The notes: generated by a model not told the origin, from the sequence alone. A stretch of 64,000 nt of DNA from Narthecium ossifragum (GCA_963920575.1 OY986975.1:19623897-19687896), one strand, 5' to 3'. Positions 49,733-61,088 are shown, numbered from the stretch's first letter. Translations and numbers: made by a program.

Positions 49733-51508
49733 ATGCCCGCCGCCGCCACCGCCACCGCCGCCTTGTCGCGATTCATCGCGATGCGATCCGCCGGAGTCTC
49801 CCCGACGCGCTTCACCCTCCCCGGCGTCATCACTGGCGGTGACGCCACCCTCGGCTGCCAAGGCCACGCCTTGGCCGTCCGATCCGGCCTCGCCGCCGCT
49901 CCCTTCGTCCTCGCCGCCCTCGTCTCACTCTACGCCGGCCTCGGCGACCTCCCCGCCGCCAAACGAGTCCTCGACTCCGCGTCCTCGGACGACCCGGTCC
50001 CCTGGAACGCTCTCCTCGTCCGCCTCTCCCGCTCTGGCCTCAACTCCGACGCCCTCTCCCTATTCGCCCGAATGCGCCGCCGGGGCCTCTACGCGGACGA
50101 GTTCGCTCTCCCCTCCGCCCTCAACTCGCTCGCTTCCTCTGCCCTGGCGGACCACGGTAAAGCCATCCACGCCTTGGTCACCAAATCCGGATTCGAAGCC
50201 TTCACCCACGTGGGCAACGCTCTTGTCGACATGTACGCCAAGTGCGGCTCGCTAGAATCCGCCCGCGGAGTATTCTACCATATGCCCCACCGCGACGTCA
50301 TCGGCTGGACCACGTTGTTAACCGGGTCGGCCCGGCACGGGTCGGACGAGTCGGCGTTGAGGGTCTTCGCCGAGATGCGCTCGACCCTGGTCGACCCGGA
50401 CGAGTTCGTCCTCGCGGGGGTGCTCAGCGCGTGCGCGGGGCTCGCCCTGGTGGAGCTTGGCCGGCAGGTCCACTCGGCCGGGGTCCGACTCGGGCTCGAC
50501 TCGTCGCTCTCGGTCGGCAACTCGCTCGTCTCCATGTACGCCCGAACCGGGTGCATCGACGAGGCGTGGACGGTCTTTAACGCCGTCTCCCATCCCGATG
50601 CGATCACGTGGACGGCCCTGATCGTCGGATGTGCGCGCAACGGCCGAGGGAGGGACTCGGTCCGGCTGTTTGACCTCATGGTCCGGTCTGGTTTTAAACC
50701 GGACTATATAACCTTCATAGGGGTCTTGTTCGCGTGTAGCCACGCCGGTCTAATCGAATCCGGTTTATTTCACTTCGATACTATGGCTCGGGTTCACGGT
50801 GTCGAACCGGGACCGGAGCACTACGCCTGCGTTATAGATCTATTGGGCCGGGCCGGCCGGGTGGGGGAGGCGGCTGAGGTAGCGGGCCGGATGCCGGCGG
50901 AGCCGGACGCGGCGGTGTGGAAGGCGCTGCTGGCGGCGTGCCGGGTACACGGGAAGGAGGGGGGTCCGGCGATAGAGGTGGCGGAACGGGCCGCCGGGAT
51001 TCTATTCGAGCTGGATCCGGGGGACGCTGCGCCGTACGTTCTCCTGTCGAATTTATACACGGATGCGGGGAGATCGGGTGACGTGGCGAGGATCCGGGCG
51101 TCGATGAGGGCGAGGGGGGTGGTGAAGGAGCCGGGGTGTAGCTGGGTCGAGGCCGGAGGAGGGTTACACGTGTTCCGCGTGCGGGAGATAGGGCACGAGC
51201 GGACGGCTGAGATCTACGCCAAGGTGGAGGAGATGGCGGTGAGGGTACGAGGGGAAACGGCGGAGGAGGAGGAGGAGGAGGGCAGGGAGCGGGAGCACCA
51301 TAGCGAGCGGCTGGCGGTGGCGTTCGGGCTGCTTAGCGTGCCACGTGGCGCGCCGATCAGGGTGTTTAAGAATCTCAGGGTGTGCACGGACTGCCACGTG
51401 GCGCTTAAGGTGGTGGCGAAGTTGTACGGGAGGAGTATCATATTGAGGGATGCCAATTGCTTCCATCACATGAGGGAAGGGCTGTGCTCTTGTGGTGACT
51501 ATTGGTGA
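49733..51508 (+). CDS. PPR protein of the PLS class with E/DYW domain (organellar RNA editing factor type)
   Basis: An intronless GC-rich frame. The first in-frame ATG is 49733, giving 591 residues; the frame is open for ~40 codons further upstream without an ATG. About ten PPR motifs of alternating length are followed by E/E+ motifs and a C-terminal DYW domain. Deaminase-type residues are present: HSE (about residue 523) and CTDC (about 551-554). The last residues are CSCGDYW. Such proteins act in plastids or mitochondria and direct C-to-U editing at specific sites. The ATG falls inside what looks like the second half of a PPR motif, and no transit peptide is evident, so the N-terminus may be incomplete. 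The Pack-MULE ends ~150 bp upstream. Confidence 0.9.
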   Translation: MPAAATATAALSRFIAMRSAGVSPTRFTLPGVITGGDATLGCQGHALAVRSGLAAAPFVLAALVSLYAGLGDLPAAKRVLDSASSDDPVPWNALLVRLSRSGLNSDALSLFARMRRRGLYADEFALPSALNSLASSALADHGKAIHALVTKSGFEAFTHVGNALVDMYAKCGSLESARGVFYHMPHRDVIGWTTLLTGSARHGSDESALRVFAEMRSTLVDPDEFVLAGVLSACAGLALVELGRQVHSAGVRLGLDSSLSVGNSLVSMYARTGCIDEAWTVFNAVSHPDAITWTALIVGCARNGRGRDSVRLFDLMVRSGFKPDYITFIGVLFACSHAGLIESGLFHFDTMARVHGVEPGPEHYACVIDLLGRAGRVGEAAEVAGRMPAEPDAAVWKALLAACRVHGKEGGPAIEVAERAAGILFELDPGDAAPYVLLSNLYTDAGRSGDVARIRASMRARGVVKEPGCSWVEAGGGLHVFRVREIGHERTAEIYAKVEEMAVRVRGETAEEEEEEGREREHHSERLAVAFGLLSVPRGAPIRVFKNLRVCTDCHVALKVVAKLYGRSIILRDANCFHHMREGLCSCGDYW

Positions 51509-51511
51509 TCT

Positions 51512-51776
51512 AGTCCGCAGACGTGGCATCTCGTGATTGGCTCGAGACTCCTAATACTCTGGATGACATGAATACTACTTAAAAATGATCACAAAACCTC
51601 TTGTGCTATAATACTCTGGAGTTTGGAATCTCATAAGATTTGTAGAATAATTAAGATTACAACAATTGTTTTGAGTGTGTAACACTGTTCCATCAAAGAA
51701 TCTGATGAAGAAGAAGAACATCTGGCATCTAGTTATTTTCCATGGCATTAAATAATAGCAACACAGATGCTCGTAG
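51512..51776 (-). other. Short gap and 3' flank of the next minus gene
   Basis: AT-rich, no gene. Probably contains the 3' UTR of the minus-strand gene ending at 51777. Confidence 0.4.
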
Positions 51777-54383
51777 TTAGGCTTGCTGTTGTGATTGCAT
51801 TCTTCTTGTTCCATACACGATTGAGGATCTTGAAACTTCTGAAATAACCATCAAGTCCTTTTGGAAGTTCAACAACTTGAGATTGGGCTTCGGTTCATGA
51901 TGATTTAGATCCTCAAGTTTGCTCAGGTTGGCATGCAGTCCTTGTATGGATAATTGATTAGGGTTCTTTAAATTCGTCGCCAAAGAGTGCACTGCAACAC
52001 TAATCTGCAAGGCAGCCAGAAAGGAAATGATAAGAAAGTGACATTTAAAGCTAGGTTTTTAGCATCAATTGGTAAAGAGGAATGACGGCATCGGTTATGG
52101 TCAAAGCGTATCATATAGAGCAACTAGTGTGGCAGGGCAACCACCAACCCCACCCCCAATAACCACCCAATAACTCCCTCTCATTAAAACCCCCCTCAAC
52201 CTAGGATTATCATGCCATATAGGCGCCATATAGACGCCATCTAGGACATTCTTCCGGCACGTAAGACAAGATGGTTAACTTATAACCATCCTTATATGAT
52301 TTCTATTGTCCGCATCAGTTGCGTATATGGCTCGGTGGACATGCGTATATGCAAATACGAGGTCCTAATTTCAATCTCTTGAAACGAGATTATAGTTTGG
52401 TTGACAGGATTTCTGCAACTTTTAGGTCCTAACATCGATCTCATTGCAACCTTTAAACAAGGAAAGAGAAGTCTTTGCGATATGCTAGGATGCTGTCAAC
52501 TGGCATAGAAAATATGAAAGATCCTAACATTCATCACACTTACTTGGAATTACAATTACAGAATCCACAGCTTGTATAAATAATCGTATTATTGGATAAT
52601 GGATCCAGCTTAGGTAAGAACAAAGTTGTAAGGGAAAGTGAGATCCCTGTAAAACAATGTTTCAAAACTTCACAGGGAAGTAAGGAAACTGATTAAAAGC
52701 AAGTCAATTATTCTCAAGAACCTAAGACAAGTGAGAACATATTTGCCATTTTTATTGACGGTATGATATTAAGTAAGTCAATTGTTCTCATAACCTAAGA
52801 CAAGTGAGGACATATTTGCCATTATTGGGCGTATGATGTGATGATGGACAAGGGCCTACAATAGACAAGAAGCCACTACCACAAACCAAGATTTCAGTCT
52901 GTTATTCAGCTAAGCAATATCACTGTCCTGAAAAGAGAGGGAATTAATAGACAGCAGATCCTAATCTTCATGTCCTTCTCCATTCAGGTTATGGAGACGC
53001 TATGTAAGATACTTAGCATGAACACAGATGATTATCTCTGAAAGTAGTTTATATTTAATCGACCAATTGCATACCTCCTACCGACATTTTTGTGCAGAAC
53101 ACTTGCCCACTAGAAGTTGAATATAATGATGACCTTCAATGGAACTAAGGGACATCAGAAGTCTTATTAAGAATTTCATTCTTCTTCTGATACAACATTT
53201 ATGTTGCTCTTTCCACAAGCACTTTTTCTAACATTGGTTCAAATTCGAAGTGAGATTCCCTCTCCATTTCCTGTTTGTGAATATGATGCCACAAATTACA
53301 ACTCAACATTGCTCATAAGTTTTGTTTGGAACTTGATGAAAACGACCTAAAACACTAATTACATGAAAGTATAGTTCCAAACATCTTCCAAACTGCAATT
53401 TTGTCCCTCAATAACACGCAAGTATAGTCTCAAAATTATCATCCTTCTACTCTATAGTCATAAAGGAAGAAATCCCACAGCTTTTTTCTTTTTCCTTTTC
53501 TAACCTATAGCACCAGAAAGCAAATAAACCATCAACAACTTGACATTGACCTCAGTGTTGCATCAAACTTTATTCAATCACACAAATGCAGATAAAGTAC
53601 ATGAAATCGCAAGAGATGCATTAGTCAAACATGGAGCTGTCTTCTTAAATGTGTCGCACTATGCTATTTGAGGCTTCAACTCTAGAAGGAAAATTCAGCT
53701 AGATTCTTGAAACTGAGATTGTTAGACCTCTACATACTTTAATGAACTAACAACTGTCTCTGTTTTCAGATTAGCCGGGTTAGAAAACTACCATAAAATT
53801 ACTTGAAAAATCACCATGTCGCCTAAATAATCGAAATCAAGAAACCAATATGAAAAACCGAGCTGCAACATTGCACAAAAATTTCATAGTCGAAAGCACT
53901 ACAGCAGTAAAATCAGCAATCATACCAGCTCACGACAGAACCCTAAAAATTCTATTAATAAGGAAAAGATTATATTGGATACCGATTGCGAAGCGATCTT
54001 CAATAGAGCCTTGGCGATGGGCACTATGCAAAACCTGAATTTGAACCAAAAACCAAAAAATTAGATATTTAACCAGCTAAAAAATCCAATATCCGTGGTG
54101 TAAAAATTAAGGCAAAACAGATGAGATAGCTCACATGCCCCTCGCCCCGGCGAGGGCTTCCTCCGATGGATCCTTCCACTCGTCATACCTGTCCAAAAAC
54201 ATATCTTAGGCTAAACCAATGTGAGACATACTTGGTTTAATAGTGAAGGAAACAAGAGAAGAAGAAACCACTGCAACCATAGAGAGAGAGATAGATGAAT
54301 TACACCCAACCGTAACGCCTGTCGAGCACAAGACGTCTCACCGGCGGACGTCGCTGCCCCGCCGGAGATGGCCTCGCTTCCAT
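51777..54383 (-). CDS. Small unrecognised plant protein, multi-exon (model tentative)
   Basis: Minus-strand exon candidates: 54383-54304 (MEARPSPAGQRRPPVRR..., donor GGGT/GTAATT), 54188-54135 (acceptor GGACAG, YDEWKDPSEEALAGARG, donor AT/GTGAGC), about 54023 to ~53985 (acceptor TGCATAG, HRQGSIEDRFAIG) and the last exon about 52009-51777 (acceptor near TTGCAG, then ISVAVHSLATNLKN...NLSKLEDLNHHEPKP, stop after MQSQQQA). The last exon is a Leu/Asn-rich, probably helical segment. The join between the third and last exon is not resolved. One option has a GTATCCAA-type donor (U12-like) at CG/GTATCC. I do not recognise the family. Confidence 0.35.
52011..53984 (-). other. Presumed long intron of the small gene
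   Basis: AT-rich without recognisable exons. It contains a two-copy tandem duplication (~74-bp unit, 52701 and 52775). Confidence 0.4.
52701..52848. repeat. Two-copy ~74-bp tandem duplication
   Basis: AAGTCAATT(A/G)TTCTCA...CCTAAGACAAGTGAG followed by ACATATTTGCCATT occurs at 52701 and again at 52775, with ~85-90 % identity. Confidence 0.8.
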
Positions 54384-55215
54384 GGCGCCGCAGCCAGGCT
54401 ACTGGAGGGAAAGAGAGAGAAGCGGAACAGCTAGAATAACTGAAGAAGGCAGTCCAAGGGATAGAATCCTATTAGAGAGCCAAAACCTCATCCGATAAGG
54501 TTTCGGGCGAGAACTGGAGATCCGGAACATGAACCTATCGGATCTGAGCTTTGGAATCCAAACCCGGACTGTGGATGTAAAGTTTGTAAACTGGGTCTGG
54601 TTATGAGCCTAATTAGTAATCGAGCTCAAATAGTATCTTTCGGGAAAAAAAAATTGTTTATTATTATTCCCTCCAATTCAAAACAAATACATAGGTTAAA
54701 TCCAATAAATTAAATGCTAATAACAAATCCAATATCCTCATCATTAGTCTGTACCATAGAAAAGCGACCATCGTCATTCAAGCATATAAAGCGTGAAATA
54801 TATATTGGCTTAAGCTTTTGGAATAATTACTTGGAGGTGTAATCGGGGCTTATCCACCCTTCATCAAAGACAATCACCTGCATAGATCATCTCAAGAGCC
54901 AATTTCTCACCTCATCCCTCACACACATAAGAATGAATCCCTCTCACGATCTCATCGCTCACACACTTAAGAATGAATCCTCCTATGACTCTATGTCGTC
55001 CGAGTTATACGCTCAACTAATCAAGAAAACGATAAGAGTTCATTTGCGGAAATGGTGACCTCTAGTCATTCACCTTATCGCATGCATGAGCTCATTTCTG
55101 GGCCAACCTTAGCAATTAGCACTCTACCATCCATGAGAGACCATATAGTCTTGTGATGCATGCATGAGATCATGTGGAAAACTGTAGTTCGTGGTAGGAA
55201 ACTCTCTATTATTAA
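54384..55215. other. Intergenic DNA upstream of the small gene
   Basis: Contains the presumed 5' flank of the small minus-strand gene. At 54895-54985 a short direct repeat (CTCA...CACACA...TAAGAATGAATCC) occurs twice. No gene seen. Confidence 0.4.
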
Positions 55216-55450
55216 GGGCATGTTTGGTTGCTCAGGACTGGATGGAGTGGAGTCACTTTCTGTAGTGCAGACTTTTGTAAAGTGAAGTCATGTGAAGTGG
55301 TATGTCAGTTTTTACTGTTTGATTGGTGCTGGAGTGGAGGCTGAGTTGGCTGACTTCTGGACTTTTTACTGTTTGATTGGTGTTGGAGTGGAGGCTGAGT
55401 TTACTGACTTTTGGACTTTCTGTTGTTTGGTTGGTGCTGAAAGTGAGGAT
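55216..55450. repeat. Tourist/Harbinger-like left terminus with subterminal ~54-bp repeats
   Basis: TAA (55213-55215) followed by GGGCATGTTTGGTTGC. Then TTTACTGTTTGATTGGTG(C/T)TGGAGTGGAGGCTGAG-type units repeat two to three times (about 55310-55440). The matching inverse terminus (CAACCAAACACGTCC then TAA) is at 63758-63775. Confidence 0.5.
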
Positions 55451-55740
55451 ATGGTCACCCCCGACTAGGGGGTGAGTTTAAACGCTTCAAAAAATGAATC
55501 TTAAACAAAGAGAGTTTGTTTAAGCTGCGGATGAAGAAAAGCATCAGCATTGTGATGCTTATTCACTGGCATGGACATGTTAGCTAAGTTCAGATAAACC
55601 TCATTATTTTTCAGAAATTTTTGGCAAAATCCGCTTTATATTTTCAACACATGGAACATGTTCAAATTGATAAATAACACATTCTACAGCATTTAATCAC
55701 AACTTTTTTTCAGAAGATCTTATCACAATAGATCTCGTTA

Positions 55741-56015
55741 TCAAATTACTGTAATATAAATAATACAACCTACGATCAACACAACGATCACAAAGACCAG
55801 TAATAAAGGATCCGTTGTATACTGCCTATCTTTGTCTAGTTTCCCCTTTCCAAGCTCAAGCTCATAATCACCAAATGATGCCAATGCATCGTTATGATTG
55901 CGGAACCCGTGATAGCAAACCTCGTTAAATTTATGCACACGGACATGACACTCTGGCCAGTTGTCATAAACTCTTGACTGTCTTCCTTGTAGACGACATA
56001 AAATTTATTCATCAT
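55741..56015 (-). pseudogene. RNase H1 N-terminal / viroplasmin-type domain with C-terminal membrane segment, one frameshift
   Basis: The minus ATG at 56015 or 56012 starts MNKFYVVYK. After a one-base frame change near 55985 the other frame reads VYDNWPECHVRVHKF and ends in NDALASF. This is the fold signature shared by the N-terminal domain of eukaryotic RNase H1 and caulimovirus-type viroplasmin. The same frame continues to a DKDRQYTTD linker and a single hydrophobic helix DPLLLVFVIVVLIVGCIIYI before the stop at 55741. The catalytic RNase H domain is absent. The gypsy element inserted ~20 bp upstream of the ATG. Confidence 0.6.
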
Positions 56016-56033
56016 AAAAATACACTTGCAAAC

Positions 56034-56462
56034 TGATGGGTTGCAATCCAGGCCGGTACTCACTTACAGTAGGCGCGGCAAGCGACAGCTAGATCCAGGC
56101 CCCAGCAATCCCAATTAAGGCAACAGCATAACTTGGTAATAAGCAGCAGAGTTTATGGCAGCAGAGTTTATGGAATAACTGCTGATTAATTGATTTAGTT
56201 GCTCCTTAGGGAAGAACACTTTAGTTAATGACAGAACAATTGCTCTGTAACTCTCCAAATCGAGAGAAGTGTTCTTTATTAATAGATGTAATGGAGTACA
56301 TGGGAAATCAATGAATATTACATCTTCCTTCCTGCATTCTTCTTCCTCCTTCTGATTCTCTGCTACTTCCTCCAAGCCATAAAGGCCTCTTCTACAGCTC
56401 CTCTGTTCCCTTCCGCCAACTCCACTCTTTATAGGACCTGCACCCATCAGCAGTTCCTATCA
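56034..56462 (+). repeat. 5' LTR
   Basis: TGATGGGTTGC...CCTATCA, 429 bp. It includes TTTATAGGACCTG near the R region, a possible TATA-like signal in CTCTTTATAGG. Confidence 0.97.
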
Positions 56463-56464
56463 TT

Positions 56465-56476
56465 TGGTACCAGAGC
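56465..56476 (+). promoter_or_regulatory. Primer binding site (tRNA-Met)
   Basis: TGGTACCAGAGC starts two bases after the 5' LTR and differs at one base from the TGGTATCAGAGC complement of plant initiator tRNA-Met. Confidence 0.9.
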
Positions 56477-56478
56477 CA

Positions 56479-57890
56479 ATGGCCCCCGACCTACGCTCTA
56501 AGGATGAGGCTGACAAGCTCCGCCAGCTTGATGTCGACGTCCATGGGCTCCAGAAACAGCTCCTTCGACATGAGGAGTCCTTTGCCGCCTTTGAAGCCAA
56601 GGTCGACTCCTTGCTCGACCTTAAAGATCGCGTGGGGGCCCTGTCGGAGAGCCTCTTCGCCTTTATCAATGACGGCAGCAAGCGGCCTCCCTCGCCGGGT
56701 TCTCACCAGGGGAGTTCCGGCCCTCGGATGTCGCGCGGCGAGCATGGTGGCTTCCAGACACGTTTCGTCCGGGTAGACTTTCCACGCATGTCCGGCGATG
56801 ATCCTACCGGGTGGGTTTATACGGCGGAGCAGTTTTTTCGCTATCAAGGCACGCCAGAGGAAGACAAGGTGTTACTCGCCTCCTTTCATTTGCTCGGCGA
56901 CGCCCTGCACTGGTATCGTTGGTTCGAGGGACTGCACCCCCAAGCTACCTGGCAGGAGTTCACCTCCGGCCTTTGCGCCCGTTTCGGACCGCCGGACCAC
57001 GAGGACTTCAATGAGGCCCTTTCAAAATTATGACAAACGGGTTCGGTTCAGGAATACCAAACCCAGTTTGAGCGGCTGTCCACTCAGGTGCGCGGCTGGC
57101 CTCCGGAGGGTCTACTCGGCTGCTTCATTGCCGGCCTTCGCGAGGAGATCCGCCTGGACCTAAAGCTCCTGCGACCGCAAAACCTGCGTCATGCTATCAG
57201 TCTGGCGCGGATAGTGGAGGAGCGCCACCAGAAAACTCGACGGGCCTTTGGAGGTGGCGGCTTGTTACCCACCCCGCCGCGTCGGGCGCTGCTCCCTCCA
57301 CCCATGCCGGGACCTTCCACCACACCTCTTGGGCGCACTCCTACGACGGCACCACCCACTTCCACAAACGTCGGCTTCAAGCGCCTCAGCTGGGAGGAAA
57401 TGCAAGCACGGCGAGCCAAGGGACTTTGTTATAATTGTGATGAAAAGTTCGAGAAGGGCCATGTATGTAAGAAATTTCAAATCTTCGTCCTGGAGGCTAC
57501 GACGCCAGTGGACACCGACAACAACGGCGAGGCCGTCGATCATGACGCGGAGTACCCCGCACCAGACTCCCCTGCCGCAATTTCCCTGCATGCACTATCC
57601 GGTTGCTCGTCTCCTCAAACGATGCGGGTCTCCGGCTGGCTGGGTCATCGTCGAGTCTCGATCTTGATTGATAGTGGCTCCACTCATAACTTCATTAGGA
57701 GCCAGTTGACCCAACGCTTGGGGCTTCTGACAACCTCTGCTCCAGCTTTTACTGTGATGGTGGCCGACGGCAGACGACTCACATGTCGGGATATATGCCT
57801 CGAGGTGCCCGTACGTCTTCAGCAGTACAGGTTCCACGTGGACCTCTACCCCTTGGACCTACAGGGTTTCGATGTGGTTTTGGGAATCCA
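56479..57890 (+). pseudogene. gag and protease part of the gypsy element
   Basis: The ATG at 56479 starts gag with an early coiled coil. The conserved gag core (TGWVYTAEQFFRYQGTPEED, LHWYRWFEG) follows. The frame is stopped by TGA at 57031-57033 in a context (TTA-TGA-CAA) where a CGA is expected from the flow of the family, so a CpG-type C-to-T change is likely. It continues in the same frame with LLGCFIAGLREEIRLDL, a zinc-knuckle-like CYNC...GHVC (about 57430-57475) and the protease LIDSGSTHNF (about 57666). The frame is lost at a run of G near 57890. Confidence 0.9.
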
Positions 57891-59921
57891 GGGGGCCGAG
57901 GACCGGTACTCTGCGACTGGGAGCGCCTCACCATGGAATTCTGGATTGCAGATGAGCATTACATGCTCCACGGGGACACCCTACCCTCTCTGGCAGCATG
58001 CAACCTCCATTTCATCCAGCAGCTACTCTCATCGGGGACCGACGCCTACTGGCTCATGTCTGCTGAGGCAAATAGCGCGGGCGCAAGTCCAAACCCCCAC
58101 CAACCCCCTCTAGATGCCTTGCTTGAGGAGTTTCATGACATCTTCGAGGAGCGGCGTTCCCTACCACCCCGCCGCGCGCATGACCATCGGATTCCGATCC
58201 TACCCGGCGCAGGACCAGCCAATGTCCGTACCTTTCGCTACCCGCAGGTACAGAAGACGGAGATTGAACGGATTGTTCGTGAAATGCTGGCACAGGGCGT
58301 CATCCGGCCTAGCTCCAGCCCATATTCGTCTCCGGTGCTCCTGGTCAAAAAGAAAGACGGCACGTGGCGTTTCTGTGTGGACTATCGGGCTCTGAACGAC
58401 ATCACCGTCAAGGACCACTACCCTATTCCGGTCATTGACGAACTCATCGATGAGCTGCACGGTGCCGCCGTCTTCACCAAACTCGACCTCAAGTCCGGGT
58501 ACCACCAGATCCGGGTAGCCGATGAAGATATTCCGAAAACGGCGTTTCGCACCCATGATGGACATTACGAGTTCCTCGTAATGCCGTTCGGCTTGACGAA
58601 CGCGCCGTCAACTTTCCAAGCCTTGATGAACGACTTATTCCGGTCAGCACTTCGCCACTTCGTCTTAGTATTTTTTGACGATATTTTGGTGTATAGCATG
58701 ACCTGGGAGGACCACATGCACCACATGCGTTGGGTCTTTCAGACCATTCGCGCTAACCAACTGGTGCTTAATGAGAAGAAGTGCCTAATGGGGCAAGCAG
58801 AAGTAGATTACTTGGGCCATATCATCTCTGCCAAGGGCGTGGCCGCTGACCCGGACAAAATCCGCTGCATGGAGGCTTGGCCGCGTCCTCAGTCGGTGAA
58901 GGCTCTGCGGGGGTTCCTCGGGCTCACGGGCTACTACCGGAAATTTGTCCGCGGATATGGTAAGATCGCTGAACCCTTGACGAAGCTTCTTCAAAAATCG
59001 GGGTTTACTTGGAACCAGCAGGCTGAGGCGGCGTTCGAGGAGCTCAAGGCGGCGATGACAACCACTCCAGTTCTGGCCTTGCCGGACATCTCCAAGGTGT
59101 TCGTCGTTGAAACCGACGCTTCCGGCGGCGGTGTGGGGGCGGTGCTCATGCAGGAAGGACGGCCGTTGGCCTTCTATAGCAAATCTTTATCGCCAGGATG
59201 CCAGGGCCGCTCCACCTATGAGAAGGAGCTCTTGGCGGTGGTCTACGCCGTTCGGAAGTGGCGGAGTTATCTCCTGGGGCGACGCTTTCAGATCCGGACG
59301 GACCATCGCAGCATCAAGCATCTGCTGGAACAACGGCTGACCACAGGGGAGCAGCAGCGATGGCTAGTGAAGCTGCTCGGGTTCGATTTTGAGATCGCCT
59401 ACCGGCCAGGCCGAGAAAATCGGGCCGCCGATGCCCTCTCGCGGATGTATGGCAGCGGTTTGGGGCAAGGTTCCCTCGCAGACGCGGCTGAGGAAGGCGC
59501 GACCAAGGCTGGAGGTGAAGCATGGGCACTCTCAGCTCCCAAACCGGTTTGGGTGGACCAAATTCGTGTGGCCGCTCGCTCCAGCCAGGAACTAGATACG
59601 ATCAGGCATCGTGTCCACGCCGGTGACGCTACCTACCGGGACTTCACCTTACGGGACGACGACTTATGGTACAAGGGGGCGCTGGTCTTACCCTCTGACT
59701 TCCCTTCGAAGTCGACGGTCCTACAGGAGTTCCATGACTCCCCGATGGGCGGCCACTCCGGCGTGCTCCGGACATACAAGCGCCTCTCTGCTAATTTCTA
59801 CTGGCTGGGGATGCGTCGCGATGTAAGGGAGTATGTTCGAACCTGCGACATCTGCCAGCGCAACAAGTACGAGGCCATGGCTCCTGCCGGTCTGCTTCAA
59901 CCTTTACCCGTACCACAATAA
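57891..59921 (+). pseudogene. Reverse transcriptase, RNase H and integrase start of the gypsy element
   Basis: The second frame carries RT motifs (KKKDGTWRFCVDYRALN, KLDLKSGYHQIR, the catalytic FFDD near 58678) and the RNase H core (ETDASGGGVGAVL, YEKELLAVVYAVRKWR). It also has the integrase HHCC zinc finger (GGHSG...CDICQRNK, near 59750-59860). It ends at TAA 59919-59921, in frame with the following integrase core. Confidence 0.93.
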
Positions 59922-61088
59922 GTCTGGGAGGACGTCACCATGGACTTCATAGAAGGGCTGCCACTGTCGTCAGGCTACTCCGTCATCATGGTCGTCGTGG
60001 ATCGGCTAACCAAGTATGGGCATTTCCTTCCGCTCAAAGGACCTTATTCTGCAAAAGGGGTGGCTGAGGTCTTTGCTCGGGAGATTGTTCGCTTGCATGG
60101 GGTTCCTCGGTCTATAGTCTCCGATAGGGACCCGGTGTTCGTCAGCAACTTTTGGCAGGAGTATTTTAAATTGCAAGGCACCAAGTTGAAGATGAGCACT
60201 GCATACCATCCTCAAACTAACGGCCAATCGGAAGTCCTTAATAGGTGCCTAGAGACTTATCTCCGATGTTTTGCCGGCCAAAAGCCTACACAATGGGCCA
60301 AGTGGCTGCCTTGGGCAGAATACTGGTATAACTCTTCTTACTAGTCTGCTACCCGCATGACCCCATTTGAGGCTCTCTATGGCCGGTCGGCGCCAACAAT
60401 CGTCCGTTATGAGCCGTTCTCTTCGACCGTTGCTAGGGTGGACGAGGAGTTGCGTTCGCGAGATGACATCCTACGCCTGCTCAAAGATAACTTGGTCCTG
60501 ACCCGCAACCGCATGAAGGTCCAGGCCGACAAGCACCGTCGTGAGTTGGAATTTGCGGTCAACGACTGGGTCTACCTCAAGCTTCAGCCGTATCGGCAGT
60601 CATCTGTACAATTCCGAGCCCACAAGAAGCTGTCTCCCCGTTATTATGGGCCCTTCCAGGTCCTCGAGAAGGTGGGGCGTGTCGCCTATAGGCTGGCCTT
60701 ACCATTGAGTTCTCGCATCCACCATGTCTTTCATATTTCTCAGTTAAAACGGCAATTGGGTGCTGGTGGTCGAGCTCAACCCCAAGTCCCTGACTTCTCT
60801 GAGGATGGAGAAATGGTTGTCGAGCCCCAACTCATTATTGATTTTCGTTGGGTTAAGAGGCATGGCAAATTCATCCAGGAAGCGCTTGTTCGCTGGACCG
60901 GGTTGCTGCCCGAGGATGCCTCCTGGGAGCCTTATGATGACTTGGTTCTGCGATTCCCAACTATCAACCTTGAGGACAAGGTTTGTCTTGATGGGGAGGG
61001 GAATGATGGGTTGCAATCCAGGCCGGTACTCACTTACAGTAGGCGCGGCAAGCGACAGCTAGATCCAGGCCCCAGCAATCCCAATTAA
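59922..61088 (+). pseudogene. Integrase core and chromodomain of the gypsy element
   Basis: The same frame continues after the stop: MDFIEGLP (first Asp), [12 protein letters not shown] (second Asp) and QSEVLNR (Glu) make the DDE triad. TAG at 60342-60344 interrupts it. After MTPFEALYGR the GPY/F-like segment (YYGPFQVLEKVG) and a chromodomain (ALVRWTGLLPEDASWEPYDD, about 60880-60945) follow. The frame crosses the purine tract and the 3' LTR start and stops at 61086-61088, i.e. inside the LTR. Confidence 0.92.
60990..61003 (+). promoter_or_regulatory. Polypurine tract before the 3' LTR
   Basis: GATGGGGAGGGGAA ends directly at the LTR start (61004). It lies inside the coding frame. Confidence 0.85.

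Noticed and set aside
50242..50743. Several 110-176 codon frames over the PPR gene
   Set aside because: High-GC shadow frames of the PPR-DYW coding sequence.
56115..56447. 110-codon minus frame found twice (also 61085-61417)
   Set aside because: Lies in both LTRs, antisense; copy of repeat sequence, no recognisable protein.
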